DNA of 23,730 nt from Prorocentrum cordatum (Eukaryota; Sar; Dinophyceae; Prorocentrales; Prorocentraceae): the NCBI GenBank assembly GCA_963575745.1, contig CAUYUJ010009558.1, positions 286,779-310,508 on the forward strand, read 5' to 3'. The position numbers and the translations under genes were made by a program. The notes under the pieces are model-generated. The model searched no databases. It had not been told where the DNA came from and saw only the letters and a program-made list of their open reading frames with translations. This document shows, piece by piece, positions 8,514 to 15,556 of this stretch; position 1 is the stretch's first letter, and each line of letters starts with the position of its first letter.

Positions 8514-8699
8514 TCACGCACGCGTGCCCGCCCCCCAAAGGCCCGAGACCATCGGGAGGCACCCGGCACGAGCACACGCGCGAAGCGCAGAACGGGCAGC
8601 CGTTGGTGGGGCATGTCCCCCATGCAGGCGGATCCTGGGCGGAAAAATAGAAGCTAGTCAAAACAGACTCCAAAATGGTCAAACGAATAATCAAAACAT
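8514..8699 (+). other. Short stretch with possible C-terminal exon
   Basis: The plus strand reads E-H-T-R-E-A-Q-N-G-Q-P-L-V-G-H-V-P-H with a TAG at about 8648. The minus strand is open too. I see no firm splice sites. Confidence 0.2.
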
Positions 8700-8766
8700 C
8701 GTCCCAGGACTATTTTCGCAACTATGTTTGAATGTTCCTCCTGTAGAAGGACACGCCCGACTTAAT
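8700..8766 (+). repeat. Dispersed ~66-bp repeat, copy 1
   Basis: CGTCCCAGGACTATTTT, then ACTATGTTTGAAT, CCTCCTGTAGAAGGAC and CGACTTAA recurs at 9447-9512 and in part at 15489-15530. Confidence 0.75.
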
Positions 8767-8819
8767 CCATGGGTACCCCAGGCCGCATGCCGGAAGCCCT
8801 GAGTCCAAACATGCTGACG

Positions 8820-8960
8820 TCTCCAGCAAAACAAAAGATAACGCCATATACAGAAACATAACCTAAACAAACAAAATGCAAGACAAAAACGCCACAAACA
8901 TAAATAACATAACCTAGACATAAACACAATCAAACATAAATAATGCCAGGAACAAAACGC
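8820..8960 (+). repeat. A-rich tract with 68-bp spaced duplications
   Basis: AACGCCACAAACATAAA occurs at 8888 and 8956; AACATAACCTARAC at about 8857 and 8907. The second AACGCCACAAACATAAA runs straight into the hairpin element at 8961, so the first looks like a fragment of that element's end. Confidence 0.7.
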
Positions 8961-9128
8961 CACAAACATAAACTTGTGGCGCTCCGCGCGGAGTTCTTGG
9001 CTCTGCGCCGGACCCCCCCTCCCCTTAGCGCGCGGAGCGCGCCAGGGGCGGCGCCTGAGGCGCCGTTCAGGGGGCCCCCCGCGCAGATCCACGAAATCCG
9101 CGCGGAGCGCCAACAGCTCATGCTTGTG
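8961..9128. mobile_element. GC-rich hairpin element with CATAAAC ends (copy 2)
   Basis: The arms are TGGCGCTCCGCGCGGAG (8977) and its reverse TGGCGCTCCGCGCGGAT (ending 9112). They extend outward as CACAAACATAAACT against CACAAGCATGAGCT in reverse. The centre is the palindrome GGCGCCTGAGGCGCC. It is the same family as 12322-12470 and, less closely, 2823-2961. It is non-coding. Confidence 0.75.
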
Positions 9129-9446
9129 CCGTTATCTCTGCTTCGACTGACGTCTTGCTTTTGCTTCCGCCGCAGCGCCCCAAGCTTCCGCTGGCTTCTC
9201 CACATCTGGACACGCTGCCAGGCTATATACTCCCGCCGGCTGCAGAGGAATGCGGGGACGGCGTCGAAGGCAAGGCCCTCACCGTAACGCTCCAGCTGGA
9301 CAGAGTCTGCGGCCAGGATTTGTTTGCATGGCGTGTCGCGTCGCTGGCTGCCATCAGGTCGGGCATGTCCTCCTACATGCGGATTTGGAACGAAAAATTC
9401 AACACACTTAATCACAATATTCAAAAATCGCACACAAACAGAAAAT
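9129..9446. other. No gene assigned; one 27-bp repeat
   Basis: 9323-9349 (TTTGCATGGCG, then TGTCGCGTCGCTGGCT) recurs at 9516-9542 with two changes, and partly near 9663. No exon could be supported. Confidence 0.4.
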
Positions 9447-9512
9447 CGTCCCTGGACTATCTTTGACTATGTTTGAATACTCCTCCTGTAGAGGGACGCG
9501 CCTGACTTAAAT
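9447..9512 (+). repeat. Dispersed ~66-bp repeat, copy 2
   Basis: Diverged copy of 8700-8766 (CGTCCCTGGACTATCTTTG, CTCCTGTAGAGGGACGCG). Confidence 0.75.
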
Positions 9513-9924
9513 CGATTTGCTTGGCGCGTCGCGTCGCTGGCTCTGACACGCCACGCTTCGGCGCGACACGCTGATCACGTCGCTGTCGCAAGACATGCAC
9601 CCTCCGACCCTCGCCTTCCCCCCCGCCCCGCGGAGCGGAGCGACACGATGTCCGTTTGCAGGTCATGGCGTGTCGCTAGGGCCGCCGCCGCGACGGGCTG
9701 GGCAGCAATTCCTGACCGCGGCGTCTTAGATTGAAGAAGGGTGCAGGTCACCACCCCAAGACATCCGATGTCTTGATTTGTTCAGTACGCGGCCCTCTCA
9801 AGTTCCAACCTTTTCCCATGGGGCTGGTCTTCCATCCCGGAAGCTGGGCATTGCCAAAAACCTCGTGTTGTAATTGCTTCGCGACTCGAGCACGCATTGG
9901 CAAAGAAACCAAGATAACGGTAGG
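9513..9924. other. No gene assigned
   Basis: Apart from the 27-bp repeat at 9516, nothing recognisable. Open frames on both strands lack supporting signals. Confidence 0.3.
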
Positions 9925-10000
9925 TACTTCTCGGGGCTGCGTAGTAACCAGAACTCCGAGGCGAATCCGGCCGTGGCGGCGAGGGCCTCCGATGTGGCCC
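9925..10000 (-). other. Possible short exon
   Basis: The minus strand reads A-L-A-A-T-A-G-F-A-S-E-F-W-L-L-R-S-P-E-K, natural in composition, with a GTACCT donor-like site. The upstream AG is weak. Speculative. Confidence 0.15.
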
Positions 10001-10038
10001 CCAAAAAAAGACAAGCGAAGGAACGGCAACGGTAGCGG

Positions 10039-10140
10039 TAACTCCTCCTCCTCCTCCTCCTCCTCCTCCTCCTCCTCCTCTTTCTCCCCCTCCTCCTCCT
10101 CATCCTCCGCCTCCTCCTCCTCTTCCTCCCCCTCCTCCTG
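10039..10140 (+). repeat. (TCC)n microsatellite
   Basis: TCC triplets with occasional TTC, CCC and GCC variants. Confidence 0.95.
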
Positions 10141-10161
10141 CAGAGGCCCGCCGCTCCTCAC

Positions 10162-10298
10162 TTCCCCCCCCTGGGCTGGCCACCGAGGCCGCCCTTCCAC
10201 CCCAGAGGCCTCCGCGGCCAAGCCGGCGACCATGGCCCGCAACTCGGCGGCCTCGCCCGCGGGGAGCTCCGCGGGGCTCCTCGGGGGCGCACGTGGCC
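10162..10298 (-). CDS. Candidate internal exon, Ala/Glu-rich helix
   Basis: On the minus strand an AG at 10299-10300 opens a frame of about 45 codons with GC-ending codons. It encodes A-E-L-P-A-G-E-A-A-E-L-R-A-M-V-A-G-L-A-A-like helix sequence, then a Gly/Arg/Pro tail. It stops at a good GTGAGG donor (G at 10161), after which the strand becomes a GGA repeat. It enters in phase 1, which would fit the 11899 donor of the exon upstream, and leaves in phase 0. The acceptor is weak (few pyrimidines). A plus-strand frame ending at 10327 is also open with GC-rich codons, so the strand is not certain. The product is unrecognised. Confidence 0.35.
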
Positions 10299-10344
10299 CT
10301 CAGAGCGACCTTCGGTCACTCCCCTGAAACCTTCGATCCTCTGC

Positions 10345-10560
10345 CGTCTCCGCCGTCCTCCTCCTTCCTCCTGCTCCTCCTCCATCCCCTCCTCCTCCTC
10401 CTCCCTCCTCCTCCTCCTACCTCCTCCTCCTCCTCCTCCTACCTATCCTCCTCCTCCTCCTCCCACCTCCTACCTTCCTCCTCCCTGCCTCCCCCCTCCC
10501 CTCCTCCTCCTCTCCTCCTCCTCCTCCTCCCCCTCCTCCCTCCTCCTCCTCCTCCCCCAC
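10345..10560 (+). repeat. (TCC)n with TAC variants
   Basis: Imperfect TCC/CTC array with CTCCTACC and C-run variants. Confidence 0.95.
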
Positions 10561-10610
10561 CCTTTTGACTTGCACCAACTTTGAAGGGATGAGCCGTGGA
10601 GTCATGCATC

Positions 10611-10845
10611 CCTCCTTCCCTCCCTCCTCCTCCTCCTCCCGTCTCCTCGTCTCCCCTCCTCTTACCTCCTCCTGTCCTCCTCCTCCTCCACGTCTTCTTC
10701 TGTCCTCCTCCTCCTCCTCCTCCTCCTCCTCCTCCTACTCCTCCTTACTCTGCTGCTCACCCTCCATCCTCCTGTCCCCTCCCTCCTCCTCGTCCTGCCC
10801 TCCTCTCCTCCTCCTCCTCCTCCTCCTCCTCCTCCTCCTCCTCCC
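10611..10845 (+). repeat. (TCC)n tracts
   Basis: Imperfect, then pure TCC array (10700-10740 and 10803-10845). Confidence 0.95.
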
Positions 10846-11029
10846 CGTGACCCCCATCTCCACTTCCGCTACTTGCTGTTACGGTAGTCCGAGTTGGACA
10901 CGGCGCCGACATTCCGGGTAGGGAGCGGGCATGGCATGACGTTCTCCTGCTGCTCCTGCTCCTCCTCGCCGAGGCTTCGCGTGCTCATCCCTTGTCCCTC
11001 GCTTCCCCTCATGCTGCCAAGTTCCCCGT

Positions 11030-11130
11030 CCACTTCCTTCTCCTCCTCCTCCTCCTCCGCCTCCTCCTCCTCCTCCTCCTCCTCCTCCTCTTCCTCCTCT
11101 TTCTCCTTCTCCTCCTTCTCCTCCTCTTCC
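11030..11130 (+). repeat. (TCC)n tract at the left edge of a dispersed element
   Basis: TCC with TTC variants, passing directly into the CATTCCTTTTCCTTATAAC start of the dispersed element. Confidence 0.9.
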
Positions 11131-11819
11131 ATTCCTTTTCCTTATAACTACTTCCTCCCTGTCGCACCCCGAGCCCGGTCGAAAGGGCGGGCCGGGTGTT
11201 TCGACTGAGACTTCCTCATCACGTATGACCCCTTGACGCTCAACAAGTAGCAAACGTTTCACAAATGGAGGGCGGACCGTTTTCAAAATGTGGCCCCCGC
11301 CTTAGCAAAACAGTTGCAAGTATTGCATGGCTTCAGGTCGGTCGGTTTTCAAAATGTGGCTCTCGCCTTAGCGCCGCACGCATCTAGGCCAACAAATTGC
11401 AAGAGCTTCACGGATTGAGGGCTGTTCGTTCTCAGAATGTGACTCTCACCTCAGCGACGCGCACAGTTCTTTTACACAAATGCTGATGTTCACGGCTTCC
11501 CATGACCAACGTACCAGAATTTGTGTTTTGGAAGATTCAGGAATGTGAGGGTGCAATAGTTGCGCTGGTTCGCTTTGTTGAAGTCCCAGGAATGGCCTTC
11601 TGTCACGATTCAAAATCGTCAAGACGCAACAGTCAGGTTGATCCGTGGCGCTGGAGTCCCGAGCGTAGTGGTTTGGCATGCTTCAGGGTCTGCAGACGGC
11701 TGTCTTCCAACATTGCAGTTCCCTCAGTGAAAGTGAACCCTTGCATGGGGCTATGATGAGGGAGCTTGGAGGGATGGCAGATTCCGACATTGTTAAAAAC
11801 TCTTGGGTTTACACTGGTC
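11130..11819 (+). repeat. Dispersed CTC-bounded element, copy A (~0.7 kb)
   Basis: It shares its order of segments with 17345-18327: CATTCCTTYTCC, a GTCGCACC word, AGGGCGGGC, CTTCCTCA.C..TATGACCC, three tandem units with GTTTTCAAAATGTGGCTCTC, then CGTACCAGA, GTCCCAGGAATGG, AGACGCAACAGTCAGGTT, GGTATGCTTCAGGGTCT-like, TCTTCCAAC and CTTGGGTTTACAC. It ends in (TCC)n. No ORF is conserved between copies. It is repeat DNA of unknown mobility. Confidence 0.85.
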
Positions 11820-11905
11820 CTCCTCCTCCTCCTCCTCCTCCTCCTCCTCCTCCGCCTCCTCCTATCCCTCTTCCTCCTCCTCCTCCTCCTCCTCCTCACG
11901 TCCCT
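11818..11905 (+). repeat. (TCC)n tract at the right edge of copy A
   Basis: TCC triplets with GCC and CTT variants, starting right after TTTACACTGG. Confidence 0.95.
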
Positions 11906-12115
11906 CCTCCTGGATGCTCCTCACCCAGGGCGTCCTCGAGACCGTCGCGTCGAACGCCGGGCCCTTCGCCGACAGGAGCGGGCCCTTGCCCGGCGGCGAG
12001 GCCGCGGGCAGCCCCGCCTGACCGCTCCGCTGCGGCGTGGGCACGTGGAGCACCTGGTGCTCGGGGCCGTGGCCAACTCGCGGGGCCCCCTGGGCGGCAC
12101 AGCCGGCTGCCTGGT
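11900..12115 (-). CDS. Candidate internal exon, Pro/Gly/Ala-rich, downstream of the SH3 exon
   Basis: On the minus strand a TTCCTTCTTCCAG acceptor precedes a 216-nt open stretch. Nearly every codon ends in G or C, markedly better than the competing plus-strand frames, which need a frame change near 12020. The peptide is low in hydrophobics and rich in Pro, Gly, Ala and Ser (for example H-Q-V-L-H-V-P-T-P-Q-R-S-G near the middle), so it looks like a disordered linker. Two GTGAGG donors fit: at 11924 (phase 0) or 11899 (phase 1). Beyond these the sequence turns into a GGA repeat on this strand. It lies 0.4 kb downstream of the SH3 exon, separated by two repeat elements, and a phase-1 junction to it is possible. 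No family is recognised. A plus-strand exon ending at the TGA at 12019 is a weaker alternative. Confidence 0.45.
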
Positions 12116-12157
12116 CTGGAAGAAGGAAAGACCACATACAGTCGGAACGCTGATGCA

Positions 12158-12320
12158 GGGAACCCAAAAATAATGAGAACGAGGCCCCTGTCTATCCCCA
12201 AGTCGAACTTCGATCTCCCATCGAAAACCACAGACAAAATCAGGGGCAAACTGTGAAGCAATCAAGGAGCACGGAGCCCCTCACCAACGAAAAGGGTTCC
12301 TTCTTCAGGGCCCCGACTGT
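12158..12320. mobile_element. TIR element, family 3, copy 1
   Basis: It starts GGGAACCCAAAAATAATGAG and ends AAGGGTTCCTTCTTCAGGGC. The ends are inverted relatives (GGGAACCC against GGGCCCTG, then AAGAAGGAACC). The whole is about 75% like 20881-21036, including AACTTCGATYTCCCAT, GGCAAACTGT and ACGGAGCCCCTCACCAACGA. It lies between the SH3 exon and the next candidate exon. Confidence 0.75.
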
Positions 12321-12321
12321 A

Positions 12322-12470
12322 GACATAAACTCTTGGCGCTCCGCGCAGACTTCTCGGATCCGCGCTGCACCCTCTCCCTGGCGCGCCAGGGGCGGCGCCG
12401 GAGGCGCCGCCGGGGGGGGGGCCCGAGCGCGGATCCAAGAAATCCGCGCGGCGCGCCAAAAGTGCATGTC
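12322..12470. mobile_element. GC-rich hairpin element with GACATAAAC ends (copy 3)
   Basis: The arms are GACATAAACTCTTGGCGCTC and, reversed from the right, GACATGCACTTTTGGCGCGC. The centre is GGCGCCGGAGGCGCC. It abuts the family 3 TIR element directly (gap of about 1 bp), so the two are stacked. Confidence 0.75.
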
Positions 12471-12517
12471 TCTGTGGCTTTTTCTTCTTCGATGGTCGCC
12501 GTGCTCCCGCCGCGGTC

Positions 12518-12861
12518 CTGCGGCGCAGGTGCCCGGTTGGCTCTCCGGGCTGCCCGCCTCAGGCACAGCCGCGGCCGCCGCCGGCGTCTCCAGCGGCTCC
12601 TGCTGCCCGTCGCGCCCCGTGCTCGGGAAGAGGAAGGGCTCGGGATCCAGAGGCCGCACGCAGGACCCCGGGAACCAGCCCGTGGCCTCTTCGCCGTCCC
12701 TGTGGCCGCCGAACCAGCCGGAGGAGTCCTGCTCCAGGACAATGATCAGGTCATCCAGCTGCAGGGAGATCTGCGTCGGATCTGTCGCCTGGTGCGGCCT
12801 GACAACGACGGTTCGTATGCCCTGAGGGCTTTCCAGAGCCTCTGTGGCAGCACTCATGGTC
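12518..12861 (-). CDS. First exon of an SH3-domain protein (partial gene)
   Basis: The minus-strand frame from an ATG at 12857 encodes an SH3 domain at about residues 15-70. SH3 domains bind proline-rich peptides in signalling and cytoskeletal adaptors. Visible SH3 features are the A-T-D turn (24-26), the L-x-x-D-D-L-I-I-V-L strand (32-41), the G-W-F of the n-Src/distal region (Trp48), D-G-E-E (54-57), and G-W-F-P (60-63) followed by a V at 67. The family ALYDY motif reads V-V-R-P-H (18-22) and the usual S-N-Y-V reads G-S-C-V (64-67), so the ligand-contacting tyrosines are missing while Trp48 stays. A Pro/Ala/Glu-rich linker follows (71-113). The start is chosen because a pyrimidine-rich tract ending in CAG lies just before GACC-ATG, like a trans-splice acceptor. 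The 3' end is uncertain. 12518 is a phase-1, non-GT (GA) donor guess; otherwise the frame stays open into two repeat elements. No specific SH3 family could be named. Confidence 0.7.
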
Positions 12862-12929
12862 CTGAGGGCGGGAGGGGCAAGAGCCTCAACTGACACAAAA
12901 TATCTTGAGCAGATCCGACGGCAGTTCAC

Positions 12930-13023
12930 GACGAGAAGGAGGAAGAGGAGGAGGAGGAGGAGGAGGAGGAGGAGGAGGAGGAGGAGGAGGAGAGGGAGGA
13001 GGAGGAGGAGGAGGAGGAGGAGG
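12930..13023 (+). repeat. (GGA)n tract
   Basis: Nearly pure GGA upstream of the SH3 gene start (on its strand, TCC). Confidence 0.95.
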
Positions 13024-13077
13024 ACGGGTGGAGGGAGGAGACAAGGCAAAGATGAGACGGAGGATGGCTGGGAGGGT

Positions 13078-13157
<80 letters not shown>

Positions 13158-13340
13158 GATGATGATGATGAGAATGTTGATGATGATGGTGATGATGAGG
13201 ATGATGATGAGGATGATGCTGATCTTGATGATGCTGCTGGTGATGATGATGCTGATGCTGATGCTGGTGCTGGTGATGCTGGTGCTGATGATGCTGATGC
13301 TGATGCTGATGCTGATGCTGATGCTGATGCTGATGCTGAT

Positions 13341-13395
<55 letters not shown>

Positions 13396-13437
13396 CTGGT
13401 GATGGTGATGGTGATGATGGTGGTGATGATGATGATG
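13078..13437 (+). repeat. ATG/CTG triplet array
   Basis: Pure (ATG)n at 13078-13140, then GGTGATG, GCTGATG (hexamer-like 13250-13355) and again (ATG)n to about 13395. On the minus strand it would read poly-His, which I take as a repeat artefact. Confidence 0.95.
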
Positions 13438-13592
13438 AAAAGGCGGATGAGCAGGATGAGGAGAGAAAGGCGGGGAGGCAGGGAAAGGCTGTGGAACGCG
13501 GAGGAAGGGGGACGGTGGAGCAGTGGAAAGGTGGAGGGAGTGTATGTTGTTTGTTTGTTGTTTCCGTATGTTCGTGTTGGTCTCTATTGCAG

Positions 13593-13690
13593 GAGGCGGG
13601 CGACGCTGGCGAGGATGAGGAGACAGAGGCTGTGGTCCAGAGAGGCCACGAGGAGGCGAGGGCACGAAGAGAACACTCTAACAACGCTTG
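13593..13690 (+). CDS. Candidate acidic exon of a plus-strand gene
   Basis: TGTTGGTCTCTATTGCAG is a strong acceptor (AG 13591-13592). The following frame is acidic then basic: E-A-G-D-A-G-E-D-E-E-T-E-A-V-V-Q-R-G-H-E, then E-A-R-A-R-R-E-H-S-N-N-A. Possible donors are GTGTGG or GTAGAT near 13688-13700, just before a CT-rich tract that would serve as the next polypyrimidine tract. It is not a simple continuation of the upstream ATG repeat. It is the first of several plus-strand splice-like signals over 0.8 kb, divergent to the SH3 gene. No family is recognised. Confidence 0.35.
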
Positions 13691-13727
13691 TGTGGTAGAT
13701 TTCTGGGGGAGATCCAACCTCTCTATT

Positions 13728-13797
13728 ATTTCTCTCTCTCTATCTCTCTCTCTCTCTCTTTCTCTGCTTTCTCTCTTCTCTTCTCTTTTTCTCTCTG
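13728..13797 (+). repeat. (CT)n tract
   Basis: TCTCTC dinucleotide repeat with TTCTCTT variants. It could act as a polypyrimidine tract for the acceptor at 13818. Confidence 0.9.
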
Positions 13798-13818
13798 GCT
13801 GCCCCCTCCGAATGCCAG

Positions 13819-13839
13819 CAAGCAGACACAAATCGCTGG
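13819..13839 (+). CDS. Possible 21-nt micro-exon
   Basis: A 70-base CT-rich tract (13728-13815) ends in AATGCCAG. It is followed by 21 nt and a GTGAGC donor (G at 13840). Read in phase 0 it gives Q-A-D-T-N-R-W. Both splice signals are strong by eye, but a 21-nt exon without transcript evidence is speculative. Confidence 0.2.
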
Positions 13840-14041
13840 GTGAGCGAGGGGAAGGGGAAGGGGGGAAACCGAACCGAGACCAATGTCTAATGCGCGGCGC
13901 ACAAACGTCCCCCACCCTCTCCCCCGGGCCAGCATGTCGCCCCGAGTCGCTTGGTCCTGGGGCCCAGCGACGGCCCCCAGAAGTCGAAACCGTCACACAG
14001 TGGAAGTACTCCGAGCTACCTGGCGATGTGCTTTTCTCAGC

Positions 14042-14375
14042 CCGCGGGCCCTAAAGAATCCCCACCCCTTCCTCGGGGGCCGTTCGCCATCCTGGACCAT
14101 AGGTTCGGCCCCTGGGGCCCGAAATCGGCTCACGGGCGACGGAGAAATCAGAAGGGGCGGGGGAAGGGAAGCACGTGGCCAGATGACTGGGGCAGTGGCT
14201 CAATGCGTCGGAGGTCCTGGACTTCGTTTGCTTCCCCCAGCGGCCGAAAGACGCCACAGCAGCGAGAGCTGAATCAGGGCGGGTTCGGCGTCAACTCCCT
14301 CCTGCCTTTGCAGACGTTGAAGCTGCGCTGCGCGAGCCGGTGCGCAGAAAAAACTGACATGGCAGGCTTCGCTAG
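14042..14375 (+). CDS. Candidate exon(s), basic and tryptophan-containing
   Basis: GCTTTTCTCAG (AG at 14040-14041) opens a plus-strand frame that stays open for 111 codons to a GTGAGC donor at 14376. Without splicing it ends at the TGA 14377-14379. The peptide is a natural-looking mix (G-P-F-A-I-L-D-H-R-F-G-P-W-G-P near the start, T-W-P-D-D-W-G-S-G-S, then T-P-Q-Q-R-E-L-N-Q-G-G-F). Inside it, CTCCCTCCTGCCTTTGCAG gives a second strong acceptor at 14313. That defines a 62-nt exon 14314-14375 with an internal ATG at 14359, which could instead be a trans-spliced first exon. Which acceptor is used is unknown and no domain is recognised. Confidence 0.35.
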
Positions 14376-14571
14376 GTGAGCGCCAAGCTTCTGTCTATCT
14401 GCCTGCCTGTCTTCCCTGGGATCCGACGCTGACAAAAAATAGCATCATCGCGGAACGACAGGACCGGCGCCCCAGACCACATCTTCTGCTGCACTACTCG
14501 AGCCGGATGAAGGTCTGTGAGGGCCCCCCCGGCCCCAAACCAGGCGCCAACGTCCGAGTTGGGAAACGTCA

Positions 14572-14765
14572 ATTGCCTCCTTGATGGGGTCCGAGCAGAT
14601 GGGGCCGGAAGGTCGCACCGCATGGCCAACGCATCGCCGACGCTTCGTAAAGGCATCGACGCATCGGCGGCGACGTCGGCGCGGAGGAAGTCGGGCTCCG
14701 CACCGAGCCGCAGCGCCGATGCATCGGCAATGCGGCGCGGGATCCCCCGAGCCGTCGGACGCTGG
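14572..14765. mobile_element. GATGC-rich foldback element, copy 2
   Basis: Matches 3649-3852: GCCTCCTTGATGGGGTCCGA, GGTCGCACCGCATGG, GCGACGTCGGCG, AAGTCGGG, CCGAGCCGCA and ATGCGGCGCGGGATCCCCCG. Its own arms pair less well than in copy 1. Confidence 0.65.
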
Positions 14766-14847
14766 GACTCCAGCTGGAGGCCCAGGCGCTTGCGACGCCG
14801 GGGCCTCAGAATCTGCCCGGAGGTCGTGGCCTCCGTCGTCATTGACT

Positions 14848-15007
14848 ACCTACCAGACCACCCCAAACCCAACCCGAAGACCCGAATTTCGGGTTGGGGG
14901 GGGTGTATGGGCTCCATATGTGTTTTTGTCGATGTTCCCGGACCCCCCCACTAGAAATCGATTGTAAATCTGAGCCTTCGGGTTGGGTTGGGGTGGTTTG
15001 GTGGGTG
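14848..15007. mobile_element. TIR element, family 2, copy 2
   Basis: The left arm ACCAGACCACCCCAAACCCA continues ACCCGAAG. The right arm reversed reads ACCAAACCACCCCAACCCAA, then CCCGAAG. CCCGAATTTCGGG, TTTTTGTCGATGTTCCCGGA and a C run lie between. It is non-coding. Confidence 0.75.
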
Positions 15008-15238
15008 GTGAGTCACTGTCGCCGACACCGCCGCGACCCCTATTTAGCCCCGCCGCGCGCGCGCGCGAGATGGCGCGGGCGGCGCGACCGGCCACGAAAC
15101 CCTGCTCCGCCGCAAGGCGTCCCGAGCCTTCGGTCGGGCAAGTCCCTCTGCAGGGAGATTGTGGACGAGAAATAAAAACTATCCCAGTGCGACACGACCT
15201 AGGAGTTGGAGGATCTAGGAAAGCAGCATCAAACACTT
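15008..15238. other. No gene assigned
   Basis: Includes CGCGCGCGCGCG at about 15057 and an acceptor-like CCCTCTGCAG at 15143-15152. The following frame has no convincing exon. Confidence 0.3.
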
Positions 15239-15322
15239 ATATGAAGCTAAGCTAAGCTAAGATGAAGCTAAGGTAAGATAAAAAAGCTAAGCTAAGGCGA
15301 GATAAGCAACGCGAAGCTAAGG
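15239..15322 (+). repeat. AGCTA-type pentanucleotide repeat
   Basis: GAAGCTAAGCTAAGCTAAG and degenerate copies, on and off, to about 15320. Confidence 0.85.
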
Positions 15323-15488
15323 GAACGTCACTGGGGGAACCGCGGGGCGGATGCCGGGGAAACCGCCCGGGGCGGGTTCTACTGCCCGGCCCTTTAAGCC
15401 TAATAGTAAGAACCCTTCTAGGCAGAGCCTAGGTAGGGAAATACCCAAACCGGACCCCAACATGGCCAAAAATAGTCACAAAAAGATT
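15323..15488. other. No gene seen
   Basis: Contains a near-palindrome AACCGCCCGGGGCGGGTT (about 15360-15377) and CCTAGGTAGG words. Nothing else recognised. Confidence 0.4.
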
Positions 15489-15556
15489 CGTCCCAGACTA
15501 TTGTTTGACTATTCTTGAATATCCCCTCCTCCTCCTCTTCCTCCTCCTCCTCCTCC
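15489..15556 (+). repeat. Dispersed repeat copy 3 running into (CTC)n
   Basis: CGTCCCAGACTATTGTTTGA, then TTCTTGAATATCCCCTCC: the CTCCTGTAG part of the other copies is replaced by a CTC microsatellite. Confidence 0.65.

Noticed and set aside
12253-12893. Plus-strand ORFs over the SH3 region
   Set aside because: They are antisense to a recognisable SH3 domain.
13078-13437. Telomere- or centromere-type satellite
   Set aside because: The triplets match no telomere repeat and the array is short and degenerate.
12886-13665. Poly-His/Gln minus-strand ORF
   Set aside because: Translation of the ATG/CTG array. Histidine runs of this length are explained by the DNA repeat.
3657-14842. Similar peptides from the two GATGC foldback copies (R-R-I-x-D-x-S-x-x-R-L-x-A-x-P-D)
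   Set aside because: In the 24-codon stretch compared, about 8 of 13 base differences change the amino acid, as expected for non-coding copies, so I see no protein constraint.
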